This document shows, in pieces, positions 15,667 to 24,515 of a DNA stretch of 64,000 nt. This DNA comes from Tumebacillus amylolyticus (lineage in GTDB: Bacteria; Bacillota; Bacilli; Tumebacillales; Tumebacillaceae). Every line of letters starts with the position of its first letter. Position 1 is the stretch's first letter. The DNA lies in NCBI RefSeq assembly GCF_016722965.1, contig NZ_JAEQNB010000004.1, positions 248,001 to 312,000 of the forward strand, in the 5' to 3' direction. Made by a program: the position numbers and the translations under genes. The notes under the pieces were generated by a model. It saw only the letters and a list, made by a program, of their open reading frames with translations, was not told the DNA's origin and made no database searches.

Positions 15667-17061
15667 ATGAACTACAGAATCGAAAAAGACACCCTCGGTG
15701 AAATACAAGTCCCGGCCGACAAGCTCTGGGGCGCACAAACGCAACGGAGCAAGGAAAACTTCCCGATCGGCACGGAGCAGATGCCCATCGAAGTGATCCG
15801 CGCCTTCGCCATTCTCAAACGCAGCGCCGCTCTCAGCAACCACAAACTCGGCAAGCTCGATCAGGAAAAAACCGACGCGATCGTTCGCGCGTCGGACGAA
15901 ATTCTCGACGGTCGCTGGGATGAGCACTTCCCGCTCGTCGTCTGGCAGACCGGCAGCGGCACGCAATCGAACATGAACGTCAACGAAGTGATTGCCCATC
16001 GCGGCAATCAACTGTTGGAGGAAGCAGGCAGCGCAACCCGTCTGCATCCCAACGACGATGTCAACATGTCGCAAAGCTCCAACGATACGTTTCCCACCGC
16101 GCTCCACGTCGCAGGCGTCCTCGCCGTCGAAGAGCATCTCTTGCCCGCCCTGCGCAAACTCAAAGACACCCTGCACCAAAAAACAACCGAGTTCGCCGAC
16201 ATCATCAAGATCGGACGCACCCACCTGCAAGACGCCACTCCGCTCACGCTCGGGCAAGAGATCAGCGGATGGCACCATATGCTGGAAAAATGTGAAGCCA
16301 TGATTCAAACCAGCGTCCAAACCATGAAGGAACTTGCCATCGGGGGCACAGCGGTCGGAACCGGGCTCAACGCGCACCCGGAGTTCGGGAATTCGGTCGC
16401 CGCTGAGATTTCCCGGTACTTGAACAAATCCTTCACCTCTGCGACCAACAAGTTTCATGCGCTCACAAGTCACGACCAAGTCGTCTACACACACGGCGCT
16501 CTCAAAGCCCTCGCCGCCGATCTCATGAAGATCGCCAACGATGTCCGCTGGCTGGCGAGCGGTCCGCGCAGCGGGATCGGGGAACTGACGATCCCCGCCA
16601 ACGAACCGGGAAGTTCGATCATGCCGGGCAAAGTCAATCCGACGCAGAGTGAAGCGCTGACGATGGTCGTCACACAAGTCATGGGCAACGACGCGGCGAT
16701 CGGGTTTGCAGCGAGCCAAGGCAATTTTGAACTCAACGTGTTCAAGCCTGTGATCATCTACAACTTCCTGCAATCGGTCTCTTTGTTGGGAGACGCGATG
16801 ACCGCATTCAACGACAAGTGCGCGGTCGGTATCGAACCCAATCGGGAGCAGATCGACCACAACCTGCACAATTCGCTCATGCTCGTCACCGCCCTCAATC
16901 CGCACATCGGCTACGAGAACGCCGCCAAAATCGCCAAACTCGCCCACGCCGAAGGACTCTCGCTCAAGGAAGCCGCTCTGAAAACCGGCTTGCTCACCGC
17001 GGAACAGTTTGCGCAATACGTCAACCCTGCGCACATGATCGGACCGCTGGAAAATAAATGA
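15667..17061 (+). CDS. fumC: Class II fumarate hydratase
   Basis: The 464-residue protein is full length for fumarase C of the TCA cycle (fumarate to L-malate). It carries the N-terminal [35 protein letters not shown], the [16 protein letters not shown] block and the superfamily signature [13 protein letters not shown] with the catalytic Ser loop. It works as a cytosolic homotetramer. AGGAGG precedes the ATG at good distance. It is monocistronic: neighbours are unrelated and gaps are about 75-100 bases. Confidence 0.97.
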   Translation: MNYRIEKDTLGEIQVPADKLWGAQTQRSKENFPIGTEQMPIEVIRAFAILKRSAALSNHKLGKLDQEKTDAIVRASDEILDGRWDEHFPLVVWQTGSGTQSNMNVNEVIAHRGNQLLEEAGSATRLHPNDDVNMSQSSNDTFPTALHVAGVLAVEEHLLPALRKLKDTLHQKTTEFADIIKIGRTHLQDATPLTLGQEISGWHHMLEKCEAMIQTSVQTMKELAIGGTAVGTGLNAHPEFGNSVAAEISRYLNKSFTSATNKFHALTSHDQVVYTHGALKALAADLMKIANDVRWLASGPRSGIGELTIPANEPGSSIMPGKVNPTQSEALTMVVTQVMGNDAAIGFAASQGNFELNVFKPVIIYNFLQSVSLLGDAMTAFNDKCAVGIEPNREQIDHNLHNSLMLVTALNPHIGYENAAKIAKLAHAEGLSLKEAALKTGLLTAEQFAQYVNPAHMIGPLENK

Positions 17062-17136
17062 TTCATTTATCAGCCGCCCGTCATTGATTCCCAAGCCCTC
17101 CCTATGGTGAGATAGAATCCATAGGGAGGTTTTTTT

Positions 17137-17859
17137 ATGAAGAAAAAAATCGGCATCGTCTCGCTCGTCACCGTCCTGCTTCTGGTGATCTACTGCGTTA
17201 CCACCTACAAACTCATGAATTCGCGCACGTACCAAGTGTTCGGGGAGATCGTCCCGCGTGTCGAGACCACGCAAAAAGTTGTGGCCCTGACGTTCGACGA
17301 CGGTCCCACGGAGTACACGGACGAACTTCTCAAGGAGCTGGACGACGCAGGCGTGAAAGCGACTTTTTTCCTGATCGGCAACGAGATCGAAAAGCACCCT
17401 GACGAAGCGAAGAAACTCGTCCAAGCGGGGCACGAAGTCGGTAATCATACGTACTCGCACAACCGCATGGTCTTCAAATCCCCGTCCTACATCTCCACGG
17501 AAATTGAAAAAACCGACGCGCTCCTTCGCGACGCCGGTGTCCAGGGCGAGATCCTGTTCCGCCCGCCCAACGGGAAAAAACTGCTGTACCTGCCGTACTA
17601 CCTCAGCCAACACGAGCGCAAGACGATCATGTGGGACGTCGAGCCCGATTCGTTCGACGACATCGCATCGAGAGCCGACAAGATCGTGGACTACACCGTC
17701 CAGCACGTCCAACCCGGCTCGATCATCCTCCTCCACGCCATGTACGACTCGCGCCAAGAATCGCGGAAAGCGGTGCCGGGCATCATCTCGGCGTTGAAAG
17801 CACAGGGGTACGAATTCAAAACCGTTTCTGAACTACAGAATATTTCGACAAAACCGTAA
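17137..17859 (+). CDS. Membrane-anchored NodB-type polysaccharide deacetylase
   Basis: The 240-residue protein has an N-terminal membrane anchor (residues 5-24) and a NodB domain with all five motifs: TFDDGP (catalytic base and metal Asp), HTYSH (metal histidines), RPPNG, DVEP and LLH. It probably removes acetyl or similar groups from peptidoglycan or another surface glycan outside the membrane. It is like the small single-domain deacetylases of spore formers but not assignable to PdaA or PdaB. ATG 17137 follows AGGGAGG. Confidence 0.9.
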   Translation: MKKKIGIVSLVTVLLLVIYCVTTYKLMNSRTYQVFGEIVPRVETTQKVVALTFDDGPTEYTDELLKELDDAGVKATFFLIGNEIEKHPDEAKKLVQAGHEVGNHTYSHNRMVFKSPSYISTEIEKTDALLRDAGVQGEILFRPPNGKKLLYLPYYLSQHERKTIMWDVEPDSFDDIASRADKIVDYTVQHVQPGSIILLHAMYDSRQESRKAVPGIISALKAQGYEFKTVSELQNISTKP

Positions 17860-17905
17860 CTTTTTCCAGTCAACGACGTACTAAACAAGCAAGGAGGTGG
17901 TTCCC

Positions 17906-18085
17906 ATGTGGTTTTACTTCTTGCTTGGAGGAGGCGTTGTTCTCGCCTTTTTCGTCTTGCGCTGGTTGGACAGTTTCGACGGATTCCGCAGCGCCAAATC
18001 AAAATCGCTGCGAGATGCCAGTCGAAACCTCGATTATATTGACGACGCACGGGAGAAAAGCAATCACAACCCGTTCACCTATTAA
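17906..18085 (+). CDS. Small single-pass membrane protein
   Basis: The 59-residue product has one hydrophobic segment (WFYFLLGGGVVLAFFVLRWL, residues 2-21) and a charged cytosolic tail (SAKSKSLRDASRNLDYID). ATG 17906 follows AAGGAGG. I do not recognise a family. It lies 46 bases after the deacetylase and may be part of that unit. Confidence 0.65.
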   Translation: MWFYFLLGGGVVLAFFVLRWLDSFDGFRSAKSKSLRDASRNLDYIDDAREKSNHNPFTY

Positions 18086-18149
18086 TCCGCCAATCTCATG
18101 CTGTATACTGAGGATAAGAATTCCAGCAGGAGAGAGGACGTGACTCTGC

Positions 18150-18890
18150 ATGGACATCCGGGTATACGCGACATGGGAGCAAGCAAGTCGTCGCGCGGCG
18201 GAGCAGGTCGTGGAGATCGTGCGCCGCAAGCCGAACGCTGCGATCTGTTTTGCGACAGGCAACACGCCGAAGTTGATGTACCGTGAACTGGTGCGCGAGG
18301 AGCAAGCGGGGCGGGTGTCACTGGCTGACATCCGTGCCTTTGCCCTCGATGAGCCCGGCACGGTGCCGGAGTCTGGCGTGCCGTTTTTTCGGGCGTTTTT
18401 GGACGAGCATGTGTATGGGCCGGTCGGGCTTCGGGAGGAGCAGATTCATTCCTTGAACCCGAGGGCGCAAGACCTGAACGCGGAGTGCCGCCGGTACGAA
18501 GCGGCCATCCGTGCAGCGGGCGGGTTCGATCTGGTGATTCTCGGCGTTGGGTTGAACGGTCATCTCGCCTATAACGAACCCGGCAGTCTGCGAGATTCCC
18601 GCACGCGTCGAGTGCCGCTCGCGGAGACGACGTCGCAAGTGACGTCCTCGTACTTCGCGGGGGAGTCGGACTTCGACTGGGGTTTGACAGTCGGGCTTGC
18701 CGATATCTTGGAAGCCAAACATTTGCTGGTGCTCGCCAACGGCGCGGGCAAAGCGGACATCGTGCAACAGGCGTTGGAAGGGCCAGTAGGCGTTGGCGTG
18801 CCGGCTTCGTTTTTGCAAGAGCATTCCGGCGTTCAGTGGTTTTTGGAATCGGAAGCAGCGTCGAAATTGCGCGGAAAAACCCTCTCTTAG
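18150..18890 (+). CDS. NagB-type glucosamine-6-phosphate deaminase family protein
   Basis: The 246-residue protein follows the NagB/SugIP fold: AICFATGNTPKLMYRELV (phosphate loop), DIRAFALDEPG, FDLVILGVGLNGHLAYNEPG (catalytic region, GIGxxGHxAFNEP in NagB), and ANGAGKADIVQQALEGPVG. The LDEY motif of typical deaminases is LDEP here, and the following loop is unusual (GTVPESGVPFF), so it may act on another sugar phosphate. The true NagB reaction converts glucosamine-6-phosphate to fructose-6-phosphate and ammonia. The stop codon lies in the terminator loop. Confidence 0.8.
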   Translation: MDIRVYATWEQASRRAAEQVVEIVRRKPNAAICFATGNTPKLMYRELVREEQAGRVSLADIRAFALDEPGTVPESGVPFFRAFLDEHVYGPVGLREEQIHSLNPRAQDLNAECRRYEAAIRAAGGFDLVILGVGLNGHLAYNEPGSLRDSRTRRVPLAETTSQVTSSYFAGESDFDWGLTVGLADILEAKHLLVLANGAGKADIVQQALEGPVGVGVPASFLQEHSGVQWFLESEAASKLRGKTLS

Positions 18891-18902
18891 GAGAGGGTTT
18901 TT
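18877..18902 (+). terminator. Terminator overlapping the NagB-like stop codon
   Basis: A 10-bp stem (18877-18886 with 18891-18900) has a TTAG loop that contains the stop codon TAG, and ends in T5. Confidence 0.8.
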
Positions 18903-18937
18903 GAATAGCATGGAGTGACCAGAGGAGGGATTCACCC

Positions 18938-19468
18938 ATGCGACCCAAACCGCGCAAGAAAACGACTGCCAAACTCAAAGCGAAAGCCAAAACCAAAACC
19001 ACCGTGAAAAAACGCTCTGTCCCGAGCGTTACGTTTCGCGACCGTGTCGAAGCGGACGATGCGTTTCTGATCCAAGTGACGCGAGAAACGATGAAGGAAG
19101 TATTTGAAAAGTCGGTGGGCGTGACGTTGACCGACCGGATGATTCTCAGCCAGATCAAGGACAGCGGCACCTCGTTGATCATCGAACAGGACGGCAAGCC
19201 GATCGGCTATACGTCGTACACGGTTTACAAACCCAAGCATATGTACTGGGGAGCGCTCGTGCTGGCGAAATCGGCACAGGATCAGGGCATTGGCTCCCGC
19301 ATCTGCGAGAACATGTTCAACCACGCGGAGTTCCTGGGCTGCGAGGTCATCCAAGGCCACGTGCAGGTCGAAAACGCCGTCGCCATCAAGTTCTGGAAGC
19401 GTCACGGGTTCGAAATTGTCGGCGGTCCGACGTCGGGGTCGTATGAAATCGAGAAAAAACTTAAATAA
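18938..19468 (+). CDS. GNAT acetyltransferase with Lys-rich N-terminus
   Basis: The 176-residue protein starts with a strongly basic segment (residues 2-28, repeated KAK and KTK), then a GNAT domain: DRVEADDAFLIQVTRETMKE, ALVLAKSAQDQGIGSRICEN (motif A with QDQGIG) and AIKFWKRHGFEIVGG (motif B). The basic head could bind nucleic acid or ribosomes, which is inference. ATG 18938 follows AGAGGAGGG. It is separated from the NagB-like gene by a terminator, so it should have its own promoter. Confidence 0.85.
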   Translation: MRPKPRKKTTAKLKAKAKTKTTVKKRSVPSVTFRDRVEADDAFLIQVTRETMKEVFEKSVGVTLTDRMILSQIKDSGTSLIIEQDGKPIGYTSYTVYKPKHMYWGALVLAKSAQDQGIGSRICENMFNHAEFLGCEVIQGHVQVENAVAIKFWKRHGFEIVGGPTSGSYEIEKKLK

Positions 19469-19559
19469 ATCGCATCTACCCTCTTTCAATGTAACAATGT
19501 TTCATGTAATATAGGTTGTAGAAGACAACCACTTTTTAAATGAGAGAGGGAGTATACCG

Positions 19560-20153
19560 ATGCATCCGAACAAGCAATTGTTGATCAATTTCTACACCGC
19601 GATTCAGAACAACGATGTGGAAGCTCTGTCGGACTGCTACCATGAGGAACTACACGACTCTGACGAAATTCTGGATGACCTCTACAGCAATGACGCACGA
19701 GCGATGGTAAACTGGTTTGTGAGCACCCGTGAGAAAGCCCGCGTCTTGGGCTTCCGCATCCTCGACGTAACCGAGACCCACGGCCGCGCCCGCTGGGAGA
19801 TTGAGTACCGCTCGGCACGTTCGGGCCGGATCAAGCGCCGCGACATCGAATCGGAATTCCGCTTCGAGAACGGCAAGATCGTCTGGCACCACGATTACTT
19901 CGACTGGGGCCGTTGGGCTCGCCGGGCGTTTGGTCCGGAAGGCACCGTGGTTTCCTGGGGTCCGATCGTGGATCGAGTGGAGGAGCGGGTCGAACGCGTC
20001 TGTGAACGCGTCGAAGATCACGTGGAACGAATCGACCGCAAAGTGCGCCGTACCGTTGACGACTATAGACACAATTGGAACTACGGAATTGACATTAACG
20101 TGAACGGGAAGGAAATTCGCATCACAACGGGAAAAAGAAGATACGACAGGTAG
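19560..20153 (+). CDS. NTF2/SnoaL-like protein with amphipathic C-terminal helix
   Basis: The 197-residue protein begins with a SnoaL/NTF2-like fold (residues 1-120: LINFYTAIQNNDVEALSDCY, FRFENGKIVWHHDYFDW). Residues about 138-170 are a heptad-like charged helix with VEERVERVCERVEDHVERID. SnoaL-like proteins can be isomerases or ligand-binding scaffolds. A paralogue follows at 20230 without the charged helix. ATG 19560 follows GAGAGGGAG. A terminator separates the two. Confidence 0.8.
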   Translation: MHPNKQLLINFYTAIQNNDVEALSDCYHEELHDSDEILDDLYSNDARAMVNWFVSTREKARVLGFRILDVTETHGRARWEIEYRSARSGRIKRRDIESEFRFENGKIVWHHDYFDWGRWARRAFGPEGTVVSWGPIVDRVEERVERVCERVEDHVERIDRKVRRTVDDYRHNWNYGIDINVNGKEIRITTGKRRYDR

Positions 20154-20162
20154 AGACAAGAG

Positions 20163-20199
20163 AGCTCACAATCGCCTGAAGCGGTTGTGAGCTTTTTTT
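20163..20199 (+). terminator. Terminator between the NTF2-like paralogues
   Basis: A 13-bp, nearly perfect stem with a CTGAA loop is followed by seven T. Confidence 0.85.
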
Positions 20200-20229
20200 G
20201 CAGAGAGAAAGGGTAGGGGAGAAAAAGGG

Positions 20230-20706
20230 ATGCAACATCCGAATGAAGGTTTGCTGGACAAGTTTTACTCCGCGTTTCGAGATAACGATTACGCGTCGTT
20301 GGCCGAGTGCTATCACGAGGACGTGCAGTTTTCGGACGACATGTTCGTCAACTTGCGCGGAGGGGAGGCCTTGGCGATGTGGCACCTGTTCACGCACACG
20401 GCAAGCGGGGAGCGGCGGATGACGTTCCAAGTCATCGACGCGGACGATCACCGTGGACGGGGTCGTTGGAGCATCGATTACGTGTTCTCGCGGACCGGTC
20501 GAGCGGTACACAACGACATCGAGTCGGAGTTTCGCTTCGTGGACGGCAAGATCATCTCGCATCACGATTCTTTTGATTTCAACCGCTGGGCCAGACAAGC
20601 GTTCGGTGTGGCAGGCTTCTTCATGGGGTTCCCGCCGATGCGCAGCCGCGTGCAGAAGAAAATTCGCCTCTCGTTGGATGAGTACCGCGTGAAGGTTGGC
20701 TTGTAA
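20230..20706 (+). CDS. NTF2/SnoaL-like protein, paralogue of the preceding gene
   Basis: The 158-residue protein aligns along its length with the gene at 19560: LLDKFYSAFRDNDYASLAEC, YHEDVQFSDD, ESEFRFVDGKIISHHDSFDF and WARQAFG. It lacks the long charged helix and ends in MRSRVQKKIRLSLDEYRVKV. ATG 20230 follows GGGGAG. The tandem arrangement indicates local duplication. The function is unknown; a small-molecule binding or isomerase role would fit the fold. Confidence 0.8.
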   Translation: MQHPNEGLLDKFYSAFRDNDYASLAECYHEDVQFSDDMFVNLRGGEALAMWHLFTHTASGERRMTFQVIDADDHRGRGRWSIDYVFSRTGRAVHNDIESEFRFVDGKIISHHDSFDFNRWARQAFGVAGFFMGFPPMRSRVQKKIRLSLDEYRVKVGL

Positions 20707-20710
20707 GAAA

Positions 20711-20743
20711 AACCGAAGGGCTGAGGAGCCCTTCGGTTTTTTT
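20711..20743. terminator. Bidirectional terminator
   Basis: An 11-bp stem (20711-20721 with 20728-20738) is flanked by A-rich and T7 runs between convergent genes. Confidence 0.85.
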
Positions 20744-21461
20744 AGTAATAGCGGCGGGCGCCCATGTAGTGGGGGGCCCAGTAGGTGTTGGAGAGGGAGT
20801 AGACATAGACGCCGCGGGAGTTGGTGGCGGAGATAAATTTGTTGTGACCCAAGTAGAAACCGACGTGCGAGATGTGGCTGGGGTTTTCAAGCGCGAAAAA
20901 CACCAGATCTCCCGGTTGCAACTGCGATTTGTACACACGATAGCCCATCGTGTACATGTGACTCGCCGTTGTGCGCGGCATGTTCACACCGAACTTTTGA
21001 AACATGTAATACACAAAACCTGAACAGTCAAACCCGCTCGGAGAGGCACCGCCCCATTTGTAACGAACATTCGTGTAGCGATAGGAATCGTTTACCAGCA
21101 TTCGCTTGATCAGGGCATGGGACATCGCCCGGCGAGTCATCGGACCGTAGGTGCCGGTGACAGGAAGACTGTACGCGCGTTGAAAGTTTTTTACGGTCGC
21201 CGTGGTGTACCAGCCGTAATACCCGGTGGCATGATGCGGATATTTGAAATACCCCAACACCGACAAATTGCGTTGCAAGAGCGAGACGGAATACCCACGC
21301 GATCCGTAATGCAGCGAGCTGGTCGCAGTCGGAACCGCGGCGTCGTCTTCAAAGCCGGGCAGTGCGTCTTGAATATCGATTGCCAGCGCTGAACCGCTTC
21401 CGGTGAACAAGAGAGTCAGCGCCAACATTACGCCGATCAATCCGCGCCATGTAAACCTCAT
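20742..21461 (-). CDS. Secreted NlpC/P60 endopeptidase with peptidoglycan-binding domain
   Basis: The 239-residue protein has a signal peptide (ALTLLFTGSGSALA), a PG_binding_1 domain (residues about 50-105: YSVSLLQRNLSVLGYF, YGWYTTATVKNFQRAYSLPV) and an NlpC/P60 domain with the Cys-His-His triad in FDCSGFVYYMFQKFGV, SHISHVGFYLG and HNKFISATN. It should cleave stem peptides in the cell wall, as LytE/LytF-type enzymes do. I start at ATG 21461 because GGAGG lies 11 bases upstream and the signal peptide begins there. Confidence 0.92.
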   Translation of the reverse strand: MRFTWRGLIGVMLALTLLFTGSGSALAIDIQDALPGFEDDAAVPTATSSLHYGSRGYSVSLLQRNLSVLGYFKYPHHATGYYGWYTTATVKNFQRAYSLPVTGTYGPMTRRAMSHALIKRMLVNDSYRYTNVRYKWGGASPSGFDCSGFVYYMFQKFGVNMPRTTASHMYTMGYRVYKSQLQPGDLVFFALENPSHISHVGFYLGHNKFISATNSRGVYVYSLSNTYWAPHYMGARRYY

Positions 21462-21532
21462 GAGTGCAAAGACCTCCTCCGAATGATCAAAAAATCTCCC
21501 TCCTACGATACCCCCCGTCCCCCCTGAACATG

Positions 21533-21572
21533 CAAAAAAAGCCGAGCCCACAATCGTGGCACTCGGCTTCTT
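21533..21572 (-). terminator. Terminator after asparaginase gene
   Basis: A two-part stem (GCCGAG with CTCGGC, inner CCAC with GTGG) is followed, on the minus strand, by a run of T from the A7 at 21533-21540. Confidence 0.8.
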
Positions 21573-21581
21573 TTTATGTTA

Positions 21582-22559
21582 TCATTCAAGGTCGAAGTAT
21601 TTGCTAAGTTCCTGTACATCGTCGGTCTCACGCAGAGCGGTCATCAATTTGATGCGCGCTTTCTGCCCGTTGAGGCCGTTGGAGAAAAGTACCCCTAAGT
21701 CGCGCAGATGTTTGCCGCCGCCCTCGTATCCGTACACGTCTTGCACAATCCCGTTGTAGCAACGCGATACCAAAATGACCGGGATGTGCATCGACAGGGC
21801 CCGTTTGATGCCCGGTACGACGCCAGGCGGTACGTTGCCTGCCCCCAGTGCTTCGATCACCAAGCCTTTGGCTCCGTTGTCGAGCAGGCATTGCACGAGC
21901 AGATCATCCATGCCGACCGCCATTTTGAGCAAGCCGACTTCGGCGATGAGATCGTCGACGGGGATGTGGGCATGCGGTTTGGGAACGTGGCGAATTTGCA
22001 CAGAGCGTTTGTCGAGGAATCCAATCGGGCCTACGGTCGGGGATTGGAAGGTCGCAACGTTGGACGTATGCGTCTTGGTCACAAACCGTGCGGCGTGAAT
22101 TTCATCATTGAATACGACCAGCACCCCTTGGCCGACCGCATCTGTGGAAGCGGCCGTTCGCACCGAATTCAGCAAGTTGAGCGGGCCGTCAGCACCGAGT
22201 TCGTTCGACGAGCGCATCGCGCCCGTGACGATGACCGGCTTGCCCGGAGGCAGGATGAGGTCGAGGTAGTACGCCGTTTCTTCGAGCGTATCCGTCCCGT
22301 GGGTGATGACGATGCCGTCCACGTCCTCGCGTTGCAAGCGCACCAGAACGGCTTGACCCAGATCGCGCATCATCGCCGGCGTGAGATGGGGACTCGGGAC
22401 GTTGGAGAACGCTTCCACCGAAACGTCTGCGTATTCGGCGAGTTTGGGTACGGCTTTGGTCAAATCGGCGGCATCGGCGACAGGGCGTACCGTTTGCGTC
22501 GCTTGGTCTTCAATCATGGCAATCGTGCCGCCGGTGGTCATTACAAGTATATGTTTCAA
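21582..22559 (-). CDS. ansA: L-asparaginase
   Basis: The 326-residue protein has both asparaginase signatures: MTTGGTIAM with the first catalytic Thr, and IVITHGTDTLEETAYYLDL with the second Thr-Asp pair, plus TGAMRSSNELGADGPLNLL. It hydrolyses L-asparagine to aspartate and ammonia. No signal peptide is present, so it is the cytosolic type. I prefer TTG 22559 (M-KHILVMTTGG) with GAGAGGTGG seven bases upstream, over the GTG at 22571, which overlaps that site. It is divergent from prsW. Confidence 0.93.
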   Translation of the reverse strand: MKHILVMTTGGTIAMIEDQATQTVRPVADAADLTKAVPKLAEYADVSVEAFSNVPSPHLTPAMMRDLGQAVLVRLQREDVDGIVITHGTDTLEETAYYLDLILPPGKPVIVTGAMRSSNELGADGPLNLLNSVRTAASTDAVGQGVLVVFNDEIHAARFVTKTHTSNVATFQSPTVGPIGFLDKRSVQIRHVPKPHAHIPVDDLIAEVGLLKMAVGMDDLLVQCLLDNGAKGLVIEALGAGNVPPGVVPGIKRALSMHIPVILVSRCYNGIVQDVYGYEGGGKHLRDLGVLFSNGLNGQKARIKLMTALRETDDVQELSKYFDLE

Positions 22560-22689
22560 GAAAACATCCACCTCTCGTGGGTTGCAAACCAGACTTCTTC
22601 TCTGGATATTATGCCCTGCTCATGCACGCGGTGTCAAAGCAGGAGTTTGAACGGTAGGACTTGAATTCAGTAATGGGGAGGGGTCTGTC

Positions 22690-23376
22690 TTGAACATTTT
22701 CTTGCTGATTGGATGTGCAGTGGCTCCTGCACTTGCACTTTTGTCCTATTTTTATATTCGTGACCGTTATGACTCCGAGCCGTTGCGGCTGGTGGGGTTG
22801 TTATTTTTTGTAGGGATGGTTTCGGCGTTGCCGGTGATGTATATCGTGCATTGGTTGGACGGATATATCGTTTCGCCGTACGTTCACACCGTACTGGTTG
22901 TCGCCGTCGTCGAAGAGCTTTCGAAGTTTTTGCTGACCTATTGGCTTGCCGTGCGACATCATGAATTTGACGAGGAGTACGACGGCATCGTCTACGCCGT
23001 CGCTGCGTCGCTCGGGTTTGCAACGGTAGAGAATATCATAAAAGTCCTCGCGCTCGGGTGGGACGCTGTGGCGTTTCGAACTTTGTTCACGGTGCCGGGT
23101 CATGCGCTGTTCGGCGTGATTATGGGCTACTACCTCGGCAAAGCGAAATTTGCCGACACTCGCCGTCAGCGCTGGGTCAACGGACTGCTTGCGTTTGGCT
23201 CGCCGTGGTTGATTCACAGCACGTACGATTCGCTGTTGATTTCCGAACAGACGTGGTTGGTGGCGCTGACAATTCCGTTCATGGTCGGGCTCTGGATCAA
23301 CGGCTTGCGCAAAGTTCGGGCGGCGCAGGAGCGGTCGCCTTTTAAACCGCTTGAAGAGAATGTTCGCGATGTATAA
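22690..23376 (+). CDS. prsW: Site-1 intramembrane-type protease PrsW
   Basis: The 228-residue multi-pass membrane protein has the PrsW motifs: VVEELSKFLLTYWLA (EExxK), DEEYDGIVYAVAASLGFATV with ENI, and the conserved His in VPGHALFGVIMGYY. In Bacillus subtilis PrsW cleaves the anti-sigma factor RsiW in response to envelope stress, releasing sigma W. It starts at TTG 22690 after GGGGAGGGG. No sigW/rsiW pair is in the window. Confidence 0.93.
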   Translation: MNIFLLIGCAVAPALALLSYFYIRDRYDSEPLRLVGLLFFVGMVSALPVMYIVHWLDGYIVSPYVHTVLVVAVVEELSKFLLTYWLAVRHHEFDEEYDGIVYAVAASLGFATVENIIKVLALGWDAVAFRTLFTVPGHALFGVIMGYYLGKAKFADTRRQRWVNGLLAFGSPWLIHSTYDSLLISEQTWLVALTIPFMVGLWINGLRKVRAAQERSPFKPLEENVRDV

Positions 23377-23435
23377 AGGAAGAGAGACGCGGCAACACTG
23401 GGTGTCATCACTCGCCCTATGAGGAGCTGACATTC

Positions 23436-23600
23436 ATGCCGGAACAAACCGACCGCGTCAAAGTTCACATTCGTTGCAAGAATTGTGGAGAGTCGTTCAT
23501 CTTGCGCGGCATCCGCGATTATCGAGGCCAAATCGACACAGGGTTTAAGCGTTGCCTGTGTGACAACGAATCGTCGTTTGATATCGAAACACTCGTCTAA
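23436..23600 (+). CDS. Small zinc-ribbon-like protein
   Basis: The 54-residue product has RCKNCGESFIL and, 20 residues later, KRCLCDNES, so four cysteines in two CxxC/CxC pairs that could bind zinc. ATG 23436 follows GAGGAG at good distance and a strong terminator follows the stop. I do not know the family; such tiny zinc ribbons often bind RNA or proteins. It lies 59 bases after prsW. Confidence 0.7.
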   Translation: MPEQTDRVKVHIRCKNCGESFILRGIRDYRGQIDTGFKRCLCDNESSFDIETLV

Positions 23601-23610
23601 GGACGGGGAA

Positions 23611-23647
23611 AGGGAGAACCCGAAGCATCGGGTTCTCCCTTTTTTTG
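23611..23647 (+). terminator. Strong terminator after zinc-ribbon gene
   Basis: A perfect 13-bp stem (23611-23623 with 23628-23640), AGCA loop and T7. Confidence 0.9.
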
Positions 23648-23720
23648 CCTTGGATAGCTCTGCTCCTTCCACTCCACAATAAGACAAGAACACCGATTTC
23701 ACACAGTTGGAGGGGGTACT

Positions 23721-24491
23721 ATGAGGAAAAAGTGGAGGTTGCTGGCGGCGGCGCTGACTGTGGCAACGGCCTTCGCGTGCGTGGCTGTCGAGCCTCGAAT
23801 GGAGCAGTCAAGCACGCACCAATCCACGTTCACCACTCGCACGCTCGTCAAGGGCAGCGCTGGTACCGACGTCCGTGAACTGCAAGGCAGACTCAAGTTA
23901 CTCGGCTATTATAAGGGCGCGATCGACGGATCGTTTGGATGGGGTACATACTGGGCGGTCCGCAATTTCCAGTACAAGTTCGGCATGAAAGTGGACGGCA
24001 AAGTCGGCGCGAAGACCAGAACCAAATTGGTCGCCGCCACCAAAAAGTACAATCCCTACGCAGGCGGTGGAGGGACGGCCGCCAAGCAACCTGCGGCCCA
24101 TTCGACACCGACCGCTTCGTACAGCGGGCGCAACGTGTCGGCCAACGACATGAAATTGATCTCCAACGCCGTCTACGGGGAATCTCGCGGTGAACCGTAT
24201 GTGGGGCAAGTCGCCATCGCGGCGGTGATCTTGAACCGTCTGGAGAACCCGAACTTCCCGCATACGGTGCCGAGCATCATCTTCCAGCCGGGCGCTTTTA
24301 CCGCTGTGGCGGACGGTCAGATCTGGTTGAGCCCGAACGAAAATGCCAAAAAAGCGGTCAACGACGCGCTGCGCGGTTGGGACCCTTCCAGCGGCGCCAT
24401 CTATTACTTCAACCCGGCGACGGCCACGTCGAAATGGATCTGGTCACGCCCGCAAATCAAACGCATCGGCGCGCACATCTTCTGCCGATAG
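23721..24491 (+). CDS. sleB: Spore cortex-lytic enzyme SleB
   Basis: The 256-residue protein has a signal segment (residues 4-20), a peptidoglycan-binding domain (VRELQGRLKLLGYYKGAIDG to KVGAKTRTKL, about residues 50-110), a Gly/Ala/Pro linker and the SleB hydrolase domain (residues about 140-256: ISNAVYGESRGEPYVGQVAI, AVILNRLENPNFPHTVPSII). It degrades cortex peptidoglycan during germination as a lytic transglycosylase. ATG follows GGAGGGGG. ypeB, needed for SleB stability, follows after 24 bases, the standard operon, normally transcribed in the forespore. Confidence 0.96.
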   Translation: MRKKWRLLAAALTVATAFACVAVEPRMEQSSTHQSTFTTRTLVKGSAGTDVRELQGRLKLLGYYKGAIDGSFGWGTYWAVRNFQYKFGMKVDGKVGAKTRTKLVAATKKYNPYAGGGGTAAKQPAAHSTPTASYSGRNVSANDMKLISNAVYGESRGEPYVGQVAIAAVILNRLENPNFPHTVPSIIFQPGAFTAVADGQIWLSPNENAKKAVNDALRGWDPSSGAIYYFNPATATSKWIWSRPQIKRIGAHIFCR

Positions 24492-24515
24492 TTTCGGAAA
24501 GGAGGGACTCACGCG

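Noticed and set aside
15640-17757. 705-codon open frame on the minus strand
   Set aside because: It is antisense to fumC and the deacetylase, which have full motifs. High GC third positions keep the antisense frame open.
22571-22690. Riboswitch or T-box before prsW or the asparaginase gene
   Set aside because: The gap is only about 120 bases, with no conserved T-box bulge or matching terminator-antiterminator pair.
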